Assembly: GCF_003674065.1 (NCBI RefSeq)
Contig: NZ_RDBE01000006.1
Location: 597,613-661,612 of the forward strand
DNA: 64,000 bases
Source: Nocardioides mangrovicus
GTDB taxonomy: Bacteria > Actinomycetota > Actinomycetes > Propionibacteriales > Nocardioidaceae
Direction of reading: 5' to 3'
Under the pieces are notes generated by a model. It saw only the letters and a list, made by a program, of their open reading frames with translations, had not been told where the DNA came from and ran no database searches. Of the stretch, positions 16,925-25,081 are shown piece after piece. Position 1 is the stretch's first letter, and each line of letters opens with the position of its first letter. Position numbers and translations under genes: made by a program.

Positions 16925-18306
16925 GCGTAATCGTCGTCGGCTTCGGTCCGGCGGGGGCCGCGGCGGCTGTCGCGGCCCATGACGCCGGAGCCGACGTCGT
17001 CGTCCTCGAGGCCTCCCCTGCCGGCGGCGGCAACGCGCCGTACAGCGGCGGCTTCCTGTTCGACCTACCGGAGGACCGGATGGTCGACCATCTCCGATCG
17101 CTGTCCTTCGACCGCACACCGCTCGACGTCCTCGAGGCCTACGGTCGTGGCGTCCACGAGCTGCCCACCCGCCTTCCGGAGCTGGGCATCGACCTGACCG
17201 AGTTCACCCCTCCCCCGGGACGCTTCCCAGCCACCTTCCCCTCATGGCCAGGGTTCCCGGGTGGGCGGGACGTCCGTTACACCGTCGCGGCCGGCGGCGA
17301 GGGCCGGCGGGGCGTCCGGCTGTGGCAGGGGCTCGAGGCCGCGGTGCGCTCGCGCGAGATCGAGGTCCGCTGCTCGGCCCGTGTCGACCGTTTGATGATG
17401 TCGGAAGCGGCCGTGACCGGTGTGGTGCTGGCCGACGGCTCCTCGCTGTCCGGGTCGGTGGTCTTGACCTGCGGCGGCTTCGAGGGCGACGCGGCCCTCG
17501 CCGACGCCTATCTGCCGCTGGGACCGACGTACCCGGTCGGGCACGGCTACAACGACGGGGCCGGCCTGCGGATGGCGCAGCAGGCCGGCGCCGCGTTGTG
17601 GCACATGTACGGGTTCTTCGGCTGGTTCTCGGTGCGGGTGCCGGAGTTCGCGGCGCCGTTCGCCGTCGACTTCCTTGCCGCGGGCCACGTGCTCCTCGAC
17701 GCCGAGGGACGCCGCTTCGCCGACGAGACCGGCTTCGAGGTGCACGACCGGCTGCGCGCCCTCACGACGTACCTGCCCCGCAACGCCAATCGACCGGCGC
17801 TGCCCACGTGGGCGGTCTTCGACGAACCGACGCGGCTGGCCGGCCCGCTCAACGGACTCCTGGGCACGCCCAACGACTACACGTGGAGCGCGGACAACGG
17901 CGCCGAGGTCGAGCGGGGTTGGATCCGCACCGGGGCCGGGGTCGTCGAGCTGGCCGCGGCCACCGGGCTCGATGCCGGTGTGCTCGGCTCCTCGCTGGAG
18001 CGCTACAACGAGCACGCCGCCGCCGGCGTCGACCCGGATTTCCACCGGGAGCCCGAGACCCTCGTCCCCCTCGAGCTGGACCGGTTGTACGCCGTGCCCA
18101 CCTGGCCCGGGGTCGCCGGCACCACGGGCGGTCCGCGTCACGACGCCCGGGCCCAGGTGCTGCGCACCGACGGCGCGGTCGTGCCGGGCCTGTACGCCGC
18201 GGGCGCCGTGAGCCTCGTCTGGGGCCATCTCATCGACCACGGCGGCGGTCTCACCGACGCCCTCGTCTTCGGTCGGATCGCCGGCGAGCAGGCCGCTCGT
18301 GGCTGA
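16921..18306 (+). CDS. FAD-dependent reductase/dehydrogenase (fumarate reductase/ketosteroid dehydrogenase-like)
   Basis: A 461-residue flavoprotein with GFGPAGAAAAVAAHDAG at the N terminus, a flavoprotein-type GGNAPYSGGFLF segment, CGGFEGDAALADAYLPLG in the middle and a C-terminal GHLIDHGGGLTDALVFGRIAG closure. The order matches the flavocytochrome c/urocanate reductase/ketosteroid dehydrogenase superfamily, which adds or removes hydrogen across a C=C next to a carbonyl. GTG 16921 overlaps the monooxygenase stop (GTGA). Probably saturates or desaturates a ring intermediate; the direction is not predictable. Confidence 0.85.
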   Translation: MSVIVVGFGPAGAAAAVAAHDAGADVVVLEASPAGGGNAPYSGGFLFDLPEDRMVDHLRSLSFDRTPLDVLEAYGRGVHELPTRLPELGIDLTEFTPPPGRFPATFPSWPGFPGGRDVRYTVAAGGEGRRGVRLWQGLEAAVRSREIEVRCSARVDRLMMSEAAVTGVVLADGSSLSGSVVLTCGGFEGDAALADAYLPLGPTYPVGHGYNDGAGLRMAQQAGAALWHMYGFFGWFSVRVPEFAAPFAVDFLAAGHVLLDAEGRRFADETGFEVHDRLRALTTYLPRNANRPALPTWAVFDEPTRLAGPLNGLLGTPNDYTWSADNGAEVERGWIRTGAGVVELAAATGLDAGVLGSSLERYNEHAAAGVDPDFHREPETLVPLELDRLYAVPTWPGVAGTTGGPRHDARAQVLRTDGAVVPGLYAAGAVSLVWGHLIDHGGGLTDALVFGRIAGEQAARG

Positions 18307-19018
18307 GTCGCGCGTCGCAGTCGTCACCGGCGGAGCGGGCGCGATCGGCGGTGCCATCGTGACGGCCCTGCGCGAGAGCGGGCACCGGGTCGTCGTCCTC
18401 GACCGCCACGGCGTGGACGGCGTGGACGGCATGGACGGCGTGGACGGGGTCGACCTCGCCGACGCCGACGCCGTACGCGCCGCCGCCGACGATGTGCTCG
18501 CCCGGCACGGCCGGGTCGACGTCTTGGTGCACGCCGCCGCCGACCTCTCGCAGGCGGCGTTGGCCGACGTCGGCCTCGACCTGTGGCGCCGCGTGCAGGC
18601 GGTCAACGTCGAGGCACTGCTGCTGCTCGCCCAGACCTTCGCACCCGGCATGGCCGCGGCGGGGTTCGGCCGCATCGTGCCCGTCGTCTCCGACACGGTG
18701 TGGTCGCCGCCGGCCCCGGAGCTGCTCGCCTACGTGACGAGCAAGGCGGCGGTGGTGGGGATGACCCGGTCGCTGGCGCACGCGCTCGGCGGTGACGGGG
18801 TCGCCGTCGTCGCCGTCGCGCCCGGGCTCACGCCCACCCCGGCAGCTCGCGAGGGCATGCCCGCCGAGGCCTTCACCGACGTCGTGCGGCGACAGGCGCT
18901 CGCCCGCGAGCTCGACGTCACCGACGTCGCGGCCTCCGTCGCGTTCCTCGCCGGGCCCGGGGGCGCGGCGCTGACCGGCCAGGTGCTGTGCGTCGACGGC
19001 GGTCTGGTCCTCAGGTAG
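18299..19018 (+). CDS. SDR family oxidoreductase with repeat-expanded loop
   Basis: A 239-residue SDR: TGGAGAIGG cofactor motif, Ser in VVSDTVW, YVTSK active-site pair, and LTGQVLCVDGG at the C terminus. GTG 18299 lies eight bases inside the end of the previous gene. Directly after the second beta strand (VVVLDRHG), where cofactor preference is set, four 9-bp units encode a V/M-D-G repeat that lengthens the loop. Last gene of the monooxygenase operon. Confidence 0.88.
   Translation: MAESRVAVVTGGAGAIGGAIVTALRESGHRVVVLDRHGVDGVDGMDGVDGVDLADADAVRAAADDVLARHGRVDVLVHAAADLSQAALADVGLDLWRRVQAVNVEALLLLAQTFAPGMAAAGFGRIVPVVSDTVWSPPAPELLAYVTSKAAVVGMTRSLAHALGGDGVAVVAVAPGLTPTPAAREGMPAEAFTDVVRRQALARELDVTDVAASVAFLAGPGGAALTGQVLCVDGGLVLR
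18413..18448. repeat. Four copies of a 9-bp repeat inside an SDR gene
   Basis: Near-identical GTGGACGGC units, one with A for the first G and the last ending in G, encode consecutive Val/Met-Asp-Gly triplets after the second beta strand of the SDR fold. The units keep frame, so copy number can vary without breaking the gene. Confidence 0.85.
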
Positions 19019-19025
19019 CGCCGTC

Positions 19026-19490
19026 TCACTCATAAGAGGTCATCGGGTTGCCGAGCACCCCACCGTGGCGCAGCGCCGCTGTCCGGGCCGCCTCGAAGCT
19101 CGGGTAGTCCACGACGACCTCCCAGCGGTAGCCGTCGGGGTCGTCGAGGTAGACCGACACGAACGAGAGCCCGCCGTGACCGTAGACACCCACGACGTCG
19201 GCACCGGTGTCACCCAGGTGCCGGAGCCAGCCGTCGAGATCGCCGTCGGCGCTCAGGGCGTAGTGGAAGAAGTGCTGGTCCTCCTCGCGTCGCACCGCAC
19301 GGCCCTCCGCCAGGTTGACCACGACGCTCCCGACCGCCAGCCACGCCTGGCGGGTGCGCCCGGCGCGGAGGTCGGCATCGTCCACGTCTGTGCGACGCGT
19401 GACCTCGGCACCGAGAACGCGCTCGTACCAGTCGACGGAGAGCTCGAGGTCGCTCACCGGCAGGGCGAGGTGGTGCAGCCTGGTGCTCAC
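19026..19490 (-). CDS. VOC family protein
   Basis: A 154-residue VOC-fold protein. Ligand-type residues are His in LHHLALPVSD, His in HFFHYALSAD and Glu in YRWEVVVDY. GTG 19490 overlaps the BBE flavoprotein stop by four bases; it is the last gene of the leftward SDR-BBE-VOC operon and converges on the SDR gene ending at 19018 with only seven bases between. Role within the catabolic cluster is unassigned. Confidence 0.85.
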   Translation of the reverse strand: MSTRLHHLALPVSDLELSVDWYERVLGAEVTRRTDVDDADLRAGRTRQAWLAVGSVVVNLAEGRAVRREEDQHFFHYALSADGDLDGWLRHLGDTGADVVGVYGHGGLSFVSVYLDDPDGYRWEVVVDYPSFEAARTAALRHGGVLGNPMTSYE

Positions 19491-20779
19491 GCGCGGATGT
19501 TCTGGTTGTCGGCGAAGGTGTTGGCCGGATCCCACTGCTGCTTGAGAGCGACCAGTCGTCGCCAGGTGCGAGCGCTGTACGCCGCGGGCACGTGGTCGGG
19601 CTCGTCGAAGAGGTAGTTCACGTAGAAGGCGTCGTGGGAGAGTCGCTCGACGTCGGCCAGGTACCCCTCGTGCCAGCGACGGCGCGCCTCGCCGTCGTCG
19701 CCCTCCGACCAGGTCACCTGGACCATGTAGTTCCAGGGCTTGTCGCGGTGACTCATCGCGGTGGCCTCCTCCGCGACGCGCTGGATCGCACCTCCGTAGT
19801 AGTGGGTCGACATCATGTCGAGCGGGCCCAGCTCCTCGGCCCTGTCCACGGTCAGGTCGACGGCCGCATCGTCGAAGGCGCGCAGGTAGTACATCCGCGA
19901 ACGTCGGTGCAACCCGGGGGTGAAGACGTCGTTGCCACACGCCAGGTCGACCCACGGCATGCGCCGGACCGAGTCGGCGACGACGGCGCGATGACCTCGC
20001 AGGTCCGCCAGATCCCGCTCGGCCTGCTCGGCGGTGCCGCAGTGGCAGACGATGACATGAACCGCGGGGCGTCCGGCCAGGCGCGCGGGTCCGTTCCAGT
20101 CCGGCGGTGGCACGGCGAGCGAGCCGATCGCTGTCACCTCGTCGGGCTGGGCCACCACCCAGTCGCGGAAGTGGGCGAGCGCCTGCCGGGACTCGTCCGG
20201 GTGGAACCACACCAGCCCGAAGGCGACCTCGGCCAGGGGCATCACCTCGAGCTCTATCGCGACGGTCACGCCGAAGTTCGAGCCGGCGCCGCGCAGTGCC
20301 CAGAACAGGTCCGGCTCGTGGTCGACGTCGGCACGGACCAGCTCGCCGTCGGCGGTGACCAGCTCCACCGCGCGAACGGTGTCCGACGCCCAGCCCAGCT
20401 TCCCCGAGAGCCAGCCGTGGCCACCGCCCAGGGCGTGGCCGGCGACGCCGAGCCGTGGGAACTGCGGCGCCGCCCCGGCGAACCCCGAGGTCGCGAGGAT
20501 CCGGCTGACGTCTCGCCACACCGCGCCGCCGCCGACGCGCACCCGCCGGCTCCCAGGGTCGACGACGACGTCGTCGAGGTCGCGCAGGTCGAGCAGCACG
20601 CTGCCCGGACGAGCGCCAGAGAAGCCGACCCCACCACCGCGGACGGCGACCCGTCGGCCGTGGCGAACTGCGTCGCCAACAGAACGACGCACGTCGTCGG
20701 CGTCCTGCGGACGCACGACCGAGTCGGGCGACCAGCGGATCTCGGGATTGGCGAAACGGGAGCCGAGGTCGTCACTCAT
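19487..20779 (-). CDS. FAD-binding oxidoreductase, BBE (berberine bridge enzyme) family
   Basis: A 430-residue protein with a PCMH-type FAD-binding domain (residues about 15-200, with GGGHGWLSGKLGWASD) and a C-terminal BBE motif (VNYLFDEP to KQQWDPANTFADNQNIR). Family members usually attach FAD covalently to a His in RxGGH and often also to a Cys before the VGxxGH motif. Here those positions are Val51 (RGGGVGFSG) and Phe107 (PQFPRLGVAGH), so FAD, if bound, is non-covalent. ATG 20779 overlaps the SDR stop. Probably oxidises an alcohol or amine in the local pathway. Confidence 0.88.
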   Translation of the reverse strand: MSDDLGSRFANPEIRWSPDSVVRPQDADDVRRSVGDAVRHGRRVAVRGGGVGFSGARPGSVLLDLRDLDDVVVDPGSRRVRVGGGAVWRDVSRILATSGFAGAAPQFPRLGVAGHALGGGHGWLSGKLGWASDTVRAVELVTADGELVRADVDHEPDLFWALRGAGSNFGVTVAIELEVMPLAEVAFGLVWFHPDESRQALAHFRDWVVAQPDEVTAIGSLAVPPPDWNGPARLAGRPAVHVIVCHCGTAEQAERDLADLRGHRAVVADSVRRMPWVDLACGNDVFTPGLHRRSRMYYLRAFDDAAVDLTVDRAEELGPLDMMSTHYYGGAIQRVAEEATAMSHRDKPWNYMVQVTWSEGDDGEARRRWHEGYLADVERLSHDAFYVNYLFDEPDHVPAAYSARTWRRLVALKQQWDPANTFADNQNIRA

Positions 20780-21576
20780 GCGGGCAGCTCCGGGAAGTGG
20801 TAGGGGTCGGCGGTCAGGACACCACCGTCGACGGGGACCGTCACGCCGGTGATCCAACCCGCGTCGTCGCCGAGCAGGAACCCGACCAACCGGGCCACCT
20901 CCTCACCGGTGCCGTACCGGTCCTGCGCCTTCCCCAGCGGTGTTGTCGCGTGAAGCGCGCGTGCCGCCGCCTCTCCTCCTCCGAGGACGCCCTCGAGCGC
21001 CCGCATCATCGGTGTGTCGATCGAGCCCGGAGCGATCGCGTTCACCCGGACACCGAACGGCGCACCCTCGATGGCGGCGGTACGCACCAGCGCCCACGCA
21101 CCGTGCTTGGCCGCGCTGTAGGCCGCGAGCTCGGAGCCGGCCAGCGCCGCCGTCGACGTCGTCACCACGATCGCGCCACCCTTCCCCTGCTCGCGCATCA
21201 GCCGCAGCGAGCCGCGCAGTCCGAGGAACACCCCGCGCAGGTTGACCGCCACGATCGCATCGAAGCGCTCGACCGTCTCCTCCAGCAACGGCGTCGCGCC
21301 GCCGATGCCGGCGTTGAGGAACACCCGGTCGAGGCTGCCGAACTCCTCGACGGCCGCGGCCAGGTAGCGCTCGGTGTCCTCGGGCACGGACACGTCCGCG
21401 CCGATGCCCAGTGCGGGTCCGGAGAGCGAGCGGGCGACGTCCTCGGCCCGTCGGGCGTCCAGGTCGACGACCACGACGCGGGCCCCGTGGGCGGAGAGGT
21501 GTCGAGCGGTGGCGGCACCCATGCCGCTGGCGCCACCGGTGACGAGGACGACAGCGTCGTCGTGCGGAGAGGTCAT
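20776..21576 (-). CDS. SDR family oxidoreductase
   Basis: A 266-residue classical SDR: TGGASGMG, LNAGIGG (variant NNAG), Ser in VVTTSTAAL, YSAAK, then GWITGVTVPVDGG. ATG 21576 starts a leftward three-gene operon (SDR, BBE flavoprotein, VOC). About 150 bases upstream is an ATTCTC half-site resembling the operator motif, but no proper second half. Confidence 0.9.
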   Translation of the reverse strand: MTSPHDDAVVLVTGGASGMGAATARHLSAHGARVVVVDLDARRAEDVARSLSGPALGIGADVSVPEDTERYLAAAVEEFGSLDRVFLNAGIGGATPLLEETVERFDAIVAVNLRGVFLGLRGSLRLMREQGKGGAIVVTTSTAALAGSELAAYSAAKHGAWALVRTAAIEGAPFGVRVNAIAPGSIDTPMMRALEGVLGGGEAAARALHATTPLGKAQDRYGTGEEVARLVGFLLGDDAGWITGVTVPVDGGVLTADPYHFPELPA

Positions 21577-21752
21577 GGGGCAGGCGTCGATTCTGTTCGT
21601 CGGTGGGCAGGGGTCGGCTGCCGGTGACGCGCCGCAGGGGTGGTTGCGTGGCGGACCGGCGGGATCAGCCCGCTCTCTCGAGCGCCCGTGTGGCGCGCAG
21701 CCACTCCATCGGTCCCACGGACCCTATTCTCACCTACGCAATACGGCTTTCG

Positions 21753-22856
21753 CTAGGTGGTCTCGCCAACGGGTGACGCGTAGCCGGGCTTGATGACCCC
21801 GTCGATCAGCGCCAGCCGCTCCTCGAAGGGCAGGAACGCCGACTTCATCGCGTTGATGGTGAACCAGCGCAGGTCGTCCAGGTCGTAGCCGAACGCCTCG
21901 CTGAGCGCCACCATCTCCTTGGTCATGGAGGTGTCGCTCATCAGCCGGTTGTCGGTGTTGACGGTGACGCGGAACCGCAGCTGCGTGAGCAGCCCGAGCG
22001 GGTGCTCGGCGATCGACGCCGCGGCGCCGGTCTGCAGGTTCGAGAACGGCGCCATCTCCAGCGGGATGCGTTTGTCGCGCACGTACTGGGCGAGCCGGCC
22101 CAGCTCGGCGGTGCCGTCGGCGTCGATCGTGATGTCGTCGATGATGCGCACCCCGTGGCCGAGCCGGTCGGCCCCGCACCACTGGATCGCCTGCCAGATC
22201 GACGGCAGCCCGAACGCCTCCCCCGCGTGGATCGTGAAGTGGGCGTTCTCGCGCTGCAGGTACTCGAAGGCGTCGAGGTGCCGGGTGGGCGGGAAGCCGG
22301 CCTCCGCGCCCGCAATGTCGAAACCCGCGACGCCGCGGTCGCGCCAGGCCACGGCCAGCTCGGCGATCTCCATCGAGCGGGCCTGGTGGCGCATCGCCGT
22401 GAGCAGCTGTCGCACCACGATCCGCTGTCCGTTCCCGGCGGCGGCCACCCCCTCCTCGAAGCCCTGCTGCACCGCGGCCACCGCCTCGTCGAGGGTGAGC
22501 CCCTGCTGCAGGTGCTGCTCGGGCGCCCACCGCACCTCGGCGTACACGACGCCGTCGGCGGCTAGATCCTCGACGCACTCGCGCGCGACGCGGGTGAGTG
22601 CGCTCGCGTGCTGCATCACCGCGACGGTGTGGTCGAAGGTCTCCAGGTAGCGCACCAGCGAGCCGGAGTCGGCCGCCTCGCGGAACCAGCGCCCCAGATC
22701 GGCCGGGTCGGCCACCGGCAGCTTGTGGCCGATCTCGGCGGCGAGCTCGGCCACGGTCGCGGGCCGCAGCCCGCCGTCGAGGTGGTCGTGGAGCAGCACC
22801 TTCGGTGCGCGGCGTACGACGTCAGCGTCCAGTGGGTTGCCGGCCATGTCCGCCAT
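21753..22856 (-). CDS. add: Adenosine deaminase
   Basis: A 367-residue amidohydrolase. Zinc ligands appear in [26 protein letters not shown] and the C-terminal [10 protein letters not shown] supply the remaining metal and catalytic residues of adenosine/AMP deaminases. It converts adenosine or deoxyadenosine to inosine forms and fits the salvage operon to its right, from which it is separated by a divergent MaoC gene. The start is ATG 22856 or 22847. The 176 bases to the next leftward gene contain no further gene. Confidence 0.93.
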   Translation of the reverse strand: MADMAGNPLDADVVRRAPKVLLHDHLDGGLRPATVAELAAEIGHKLPVADPADLGRWFREAADSGSLVRYLETFDHTVAVMQHASALTRVARECVEDLAADGVVYAEVRWAPEQHLQQGLTLDEAVAAVQQGFEEGVAAAGNGQRIVVRQLLTAMRHQARSMEIAELAVAWRDRGVAGFDIAGAEAGFPPTRHLDAFEYLQRENAHFTIHAGEAFGLPSIWQAIQWCGADRLGHGVRIIDDITIDADGTAELGRLAQYVRDKRIPLEMAPFSNLQTGAAASIAEHPLGLLTQLRFRVTVNTDNRLMSDTSMTKEMVALSEAFGYDLDDLRWFTINAMKSAFLPFEERLALIDGVIKPGYASPVGETT

Positions 22857-22869
22857 CTTGGCAGGCGAC

Positions 22870-22875
22870 TATCTT
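22870..22875 (+). promoter_or_regulatory. -10 box of a probable leaderless promoter
   Basis: TATCTT ends seven bases before ATG 22883 of the MaoC gene, with no Shine-Dalgarno sequence between. Confidence 0.5.
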
Positions 22876-22882
22876 CAGCCTC

Positions 22883-23335
22883 ATGCGCACCTTCACCACG
22901 TTCGAGGAGCTCGAGTCGGCCATCGGCGAGGACATCGGCACCTCCGAGTGGCTCACCATCGACCAGGACCGCGTCGACCGCTTCGCCGACGCCACCGGCG
23001 ACCACCAGTGGATCCACGTCGACGTCGAGCGCTCGAAGGACGGCCCCTTCGGCGGCACCATCGCCCACGGCTACCTGACCCTCTCTCTCATCCCCTACCT
23101 CGGCTCGTCGGTCTTCGGCCTCGAGACCCCGGGCGCCAAGCTCAACTACGGGGTCAACAAGGTCCGCTTCCCGAACCCGGTACGCGTCGGCTCCAGGGTC
23201 CGCGCGCACGTCAAGGTCACCGGCGTCACCGAGCTGCCCTCGGGCCGCCAGGCCACCTTCGGCTGGACCATCGAGATCGAGGGCGTCGACAAGCCGGCGT
23301 GCGTGGCCGAGACGGTCGTGCTGCTGCTGCCCTGA
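22883..23335 (+). CDS. MaoC family dehydratase (R-specific enoyl-CoA hydratase-like)
   Basis: A 150-residue single hot-dog domain. The hydratase motif is intact: ATGDHQWIHVDVE (catalytic Asp and His), GGTIAHGYLTLSL, and LNYGVNKVRFPNPVRVGS. Such proteins hydrate trans-2-enoyl-CoA to the R-3-hydroxyacyl-CoA in the cytosol. It is a single-gene unit diverging from add, with a stem-loop 25 bases downstream. Confidence 0.92.
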   Translation: MRTFTTFEELESAIGEDIGTSEWLTIDQDRVDRFADATGDHQWIHVDVERSKDGPFGGTIAHGYLTLSLIPYLGSSVFGLETPGAKLNYGVNKVRFPNPVRVGSRVRAHVKVTGVTELPSGRQATFGWTIEIEGVDKPACVAETVVLLLP

Positions 23336-23359
23336 CGGGCTCGTCGAGGTCTGCTCGGG

Positions 23360-23403
23360 ACGTCATACGAGGTGGTCGCTGGAGCAGCCGCTTCGTATGA
23401 CGT
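23360..23403. terminator. Long inverted repeat between convergent genes
   Basis: A perfect 11-bp inverted repeat (ACGTCATACGA and its complement) with a 22-base loop that can itself pair (GCTG/CAGC). It lies between the convergent maoC and deoA genes and overlaps neither, so it is probably a bidirectional terminator. The AT-containing arms are unlike local coding DNA, so a dispersed repeat unit is the alternative. Confidence 0.6.
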
Positions 23404-23413
23404 ACGACCGACC

Positions 23414-24700
23414 TCAGCCGATCCGGTCGATCACCAGGTCCTGCTTGACGACCTCGGCGCCCTCGGCGCCGACCTCCCAGCCACCCTCCAGCGCTTCGAG
23501 CGCACGCTCGAAGCGGGCCGGCTCGTCGGTGTGGAGGGTGAGCAGCGGCTCGCCCTCGGTGACGGCGTCCCCGGGGCGGGCGTGCCACTCGACGCCGGCG
23601 CCGGCCTGCACGGGGTCCTCCTTGCGGGCCCGGCCGGCGCCGAGGCGCCAGGCGGCGGTGCCGACGGCGAGGGCGTCGAGACGGGTCAGGACGCCGGAGG
23701 CGGGGGCGCTGACGACGTAGGTCTCGCGGGCGCTCGGCAGCGGTGCATCGGGGTCGCCGTGCTGGGCGCGGATCATCGCGTTCCAGGCGTCCATCGCCCG
23801 GCCCGAGGCCAGCACGTCGGCGGGGTCGACGTCGTCGCGGCCGGCGCCGGCGAGCATCTCGCGGGCCAGCGCGAGGGTGAGCTCGACGACGTCGGCCGGG
23901 CCGCCGCCGGCGAGCACCTCGACGGACTCGCGGACCTCGAGGGCGTTGCCGGCGGTGAGGCCGAGCGGGGTGCCCATGTCGGTGAGCAGGGCGACGGTGT
24001 GCACGCCGGCGTCCTGGCCGAGGGCGACCATGGTGGAGGCGAGCTCGCTGGCGGAGGCGACGTCCTTCATGAAGGCACCGGAGCCGACCTTGACGTCGAG
24101 CACCAGCACACCGGTGCCCTCGGCGATCTTCTTCGACATGATCGAGGAGGCGATGAGCGGGATGGCCTCGACGGTGCCGGTGACGTCGCGCAGCGCGTAG
24201 AGCTTCTTGTCGGCCGGCGCCAGCCCGGACCCGGCCGCGCAGATCACGGCGCCGACGTCCTCGAGCTGGGCGAGCATCTCCTCGTTCGACAGCGCCGCCT
24301 GCCAGCCGGCGACGGACTCCAGCTTGTCCAGCGTGCCGCCGGTGTGGCCGAGCCCACGTCCCGAGAGCTGCGGCACCGCGACGCCGCAGGCGGCGACCAG
24401 CGGTGCGAGCGGGAGCGTGATCTTGTCGCCCACACCGCCGGTGGAGTGCTTGTCGGCGGTGGGTCGCGAGAGCGAGGAGAAGTCCAGGCGCTCTCCGGAG
24501 GCGATCATCGCGCTCGTCCAGCGGGCGATCTCCTCGCGCGTCATGCCGTTGAGCAGGACGGCCATGGCCAGCGCCGACATCTGCTCGTCGGCGACGTCGC
24601 CGCGGGTGTAGGCGTCGATCACCCAGTCGATCTGGCTGTCGCTGAGCGCGTGACGATCGCGCTTGGCGGCGATCACCTCGACCGCGTCGTGCTGTGCCAC
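23414..24700 (-). CDS. deoA: Thymidine phosphorylase
   Basis: A 428-residue pyrimidine-nucleoside phosphorylase. The phosphate-binding KHSTGGVGDK and family signature SGRGLGHTGGTLDKLE are intact, and length matches the family. It splits thymidine, deoxyuridine or uridine to base and sugar-1-phosphate. GTG 24700 directly abuts the cdd TAA stop; GGGGG lies within the cdd end. Last gene of the nucleoside uptake and salvage operon. Confidence 0.96.
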   Translation of the reverse strand: MAQHDAVEVIAAKRDRHALSDSQIDWVIDAYTRGDVADEQMSALAMAVLLNGMTREEIARWTSAMIASGERLDFSSLSRPTADKHSTGGVGDKITLPLAPLVAACGVAVPQLSGRGLGHTGGTLDKLESVAGWQAALSNEEMLAQLEDVGAVICAAGSGLAPADKKLYALRDVTGTVEAIPLIASSIMSKKIAEGTGVLVLDVKVGSGAFMKDVASASELASTMVALGQDAGVHTVALLTDMGTPLGLTAGNALEVRESVEVLAGGGPADVVELTLALAREMLAGAGRDDVDPADVLASGRAMDAWNAMIRAQHGDPDAPLPSARETYVVSAPASGVLTRLDALAVGTAAWRLGAGRARKEDPVQAGAGVEWHARPGDAVTEGEPLLTLHTDEPARFERALEALEGGWEVGAEGAEVVKQDLVIDRIG

Positions 24701-25081
24701 TTACTCGAACCCCCAGGACTTGGGGAGGACCTGCGCCATCGTCAGGACCCCCTCGTCGGTCATCAGCTCGGTCGCCGGGCTGCCGTGCTCCCACAGCAGC
24801 TGCCGGCAGCGCCCGCACGGCATGATCGGCTCGCCGCTCGCGTTCACGCAGTACACGTGGGTCAGCTTTCCGCCGCCGCCCAGGTGCAGGTTGGACACCA
24901 TCGCGCACTCCGCGCACAGGGTGAGCCCGTAGGAGGCGTTCTCCACGTTGCAGCCGACGACGACGCGGCCGTCGTCGGTCAGCCCGGCGACACCGACGGA
25001 GTAGTCGGAGTACGGCGCGTAGGCGTGGCCCATCGCCTCGACGGCCGCTTCGCGCAACCGCTCCCAGGTCTCACCGGGCAA
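24701..25081 (-). CDS. cdd: Cytidine deaminase
   Basis: A 126-residue tetrameric-type cytidine deaminase. The zinc site is formed by NASYGLTLCAECAM (catalytic Glu after Cys) and PCGRCRQ; PYSDYSVGVAG near the N terminus is conserved. I use TTG 25081 as start because GGAG lies seven bases upstream and the next in-frame ATG (25033) would remove the first helix. The gene begins ten bases before the upstream permease stop, so translation is coupled. Confidence 0.93.
   Translation of the reverse strand: MPGETWERLREAAVEAMGHAYAPYSDYSVGVAGLTDDGRVVVGCNVENASYGLTLCAECAMVSNLHLGGGGKLTHVYCVNASGEPIMPCGRCRQLLWEHGSPATELMTDEGVLTMAQVLPKSWGFE

Noticed and set aside
21726-21744. A possible fifth IclR operator upstream of the 19.0-21.6 kb operon
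   Set aside because: Only the ATTCTC half matches; the second half at the required seven-base spacing is CAATAC rather than GARAGT. A nearby GCTTTC is at the wrong spacing. Not counted as an operator.
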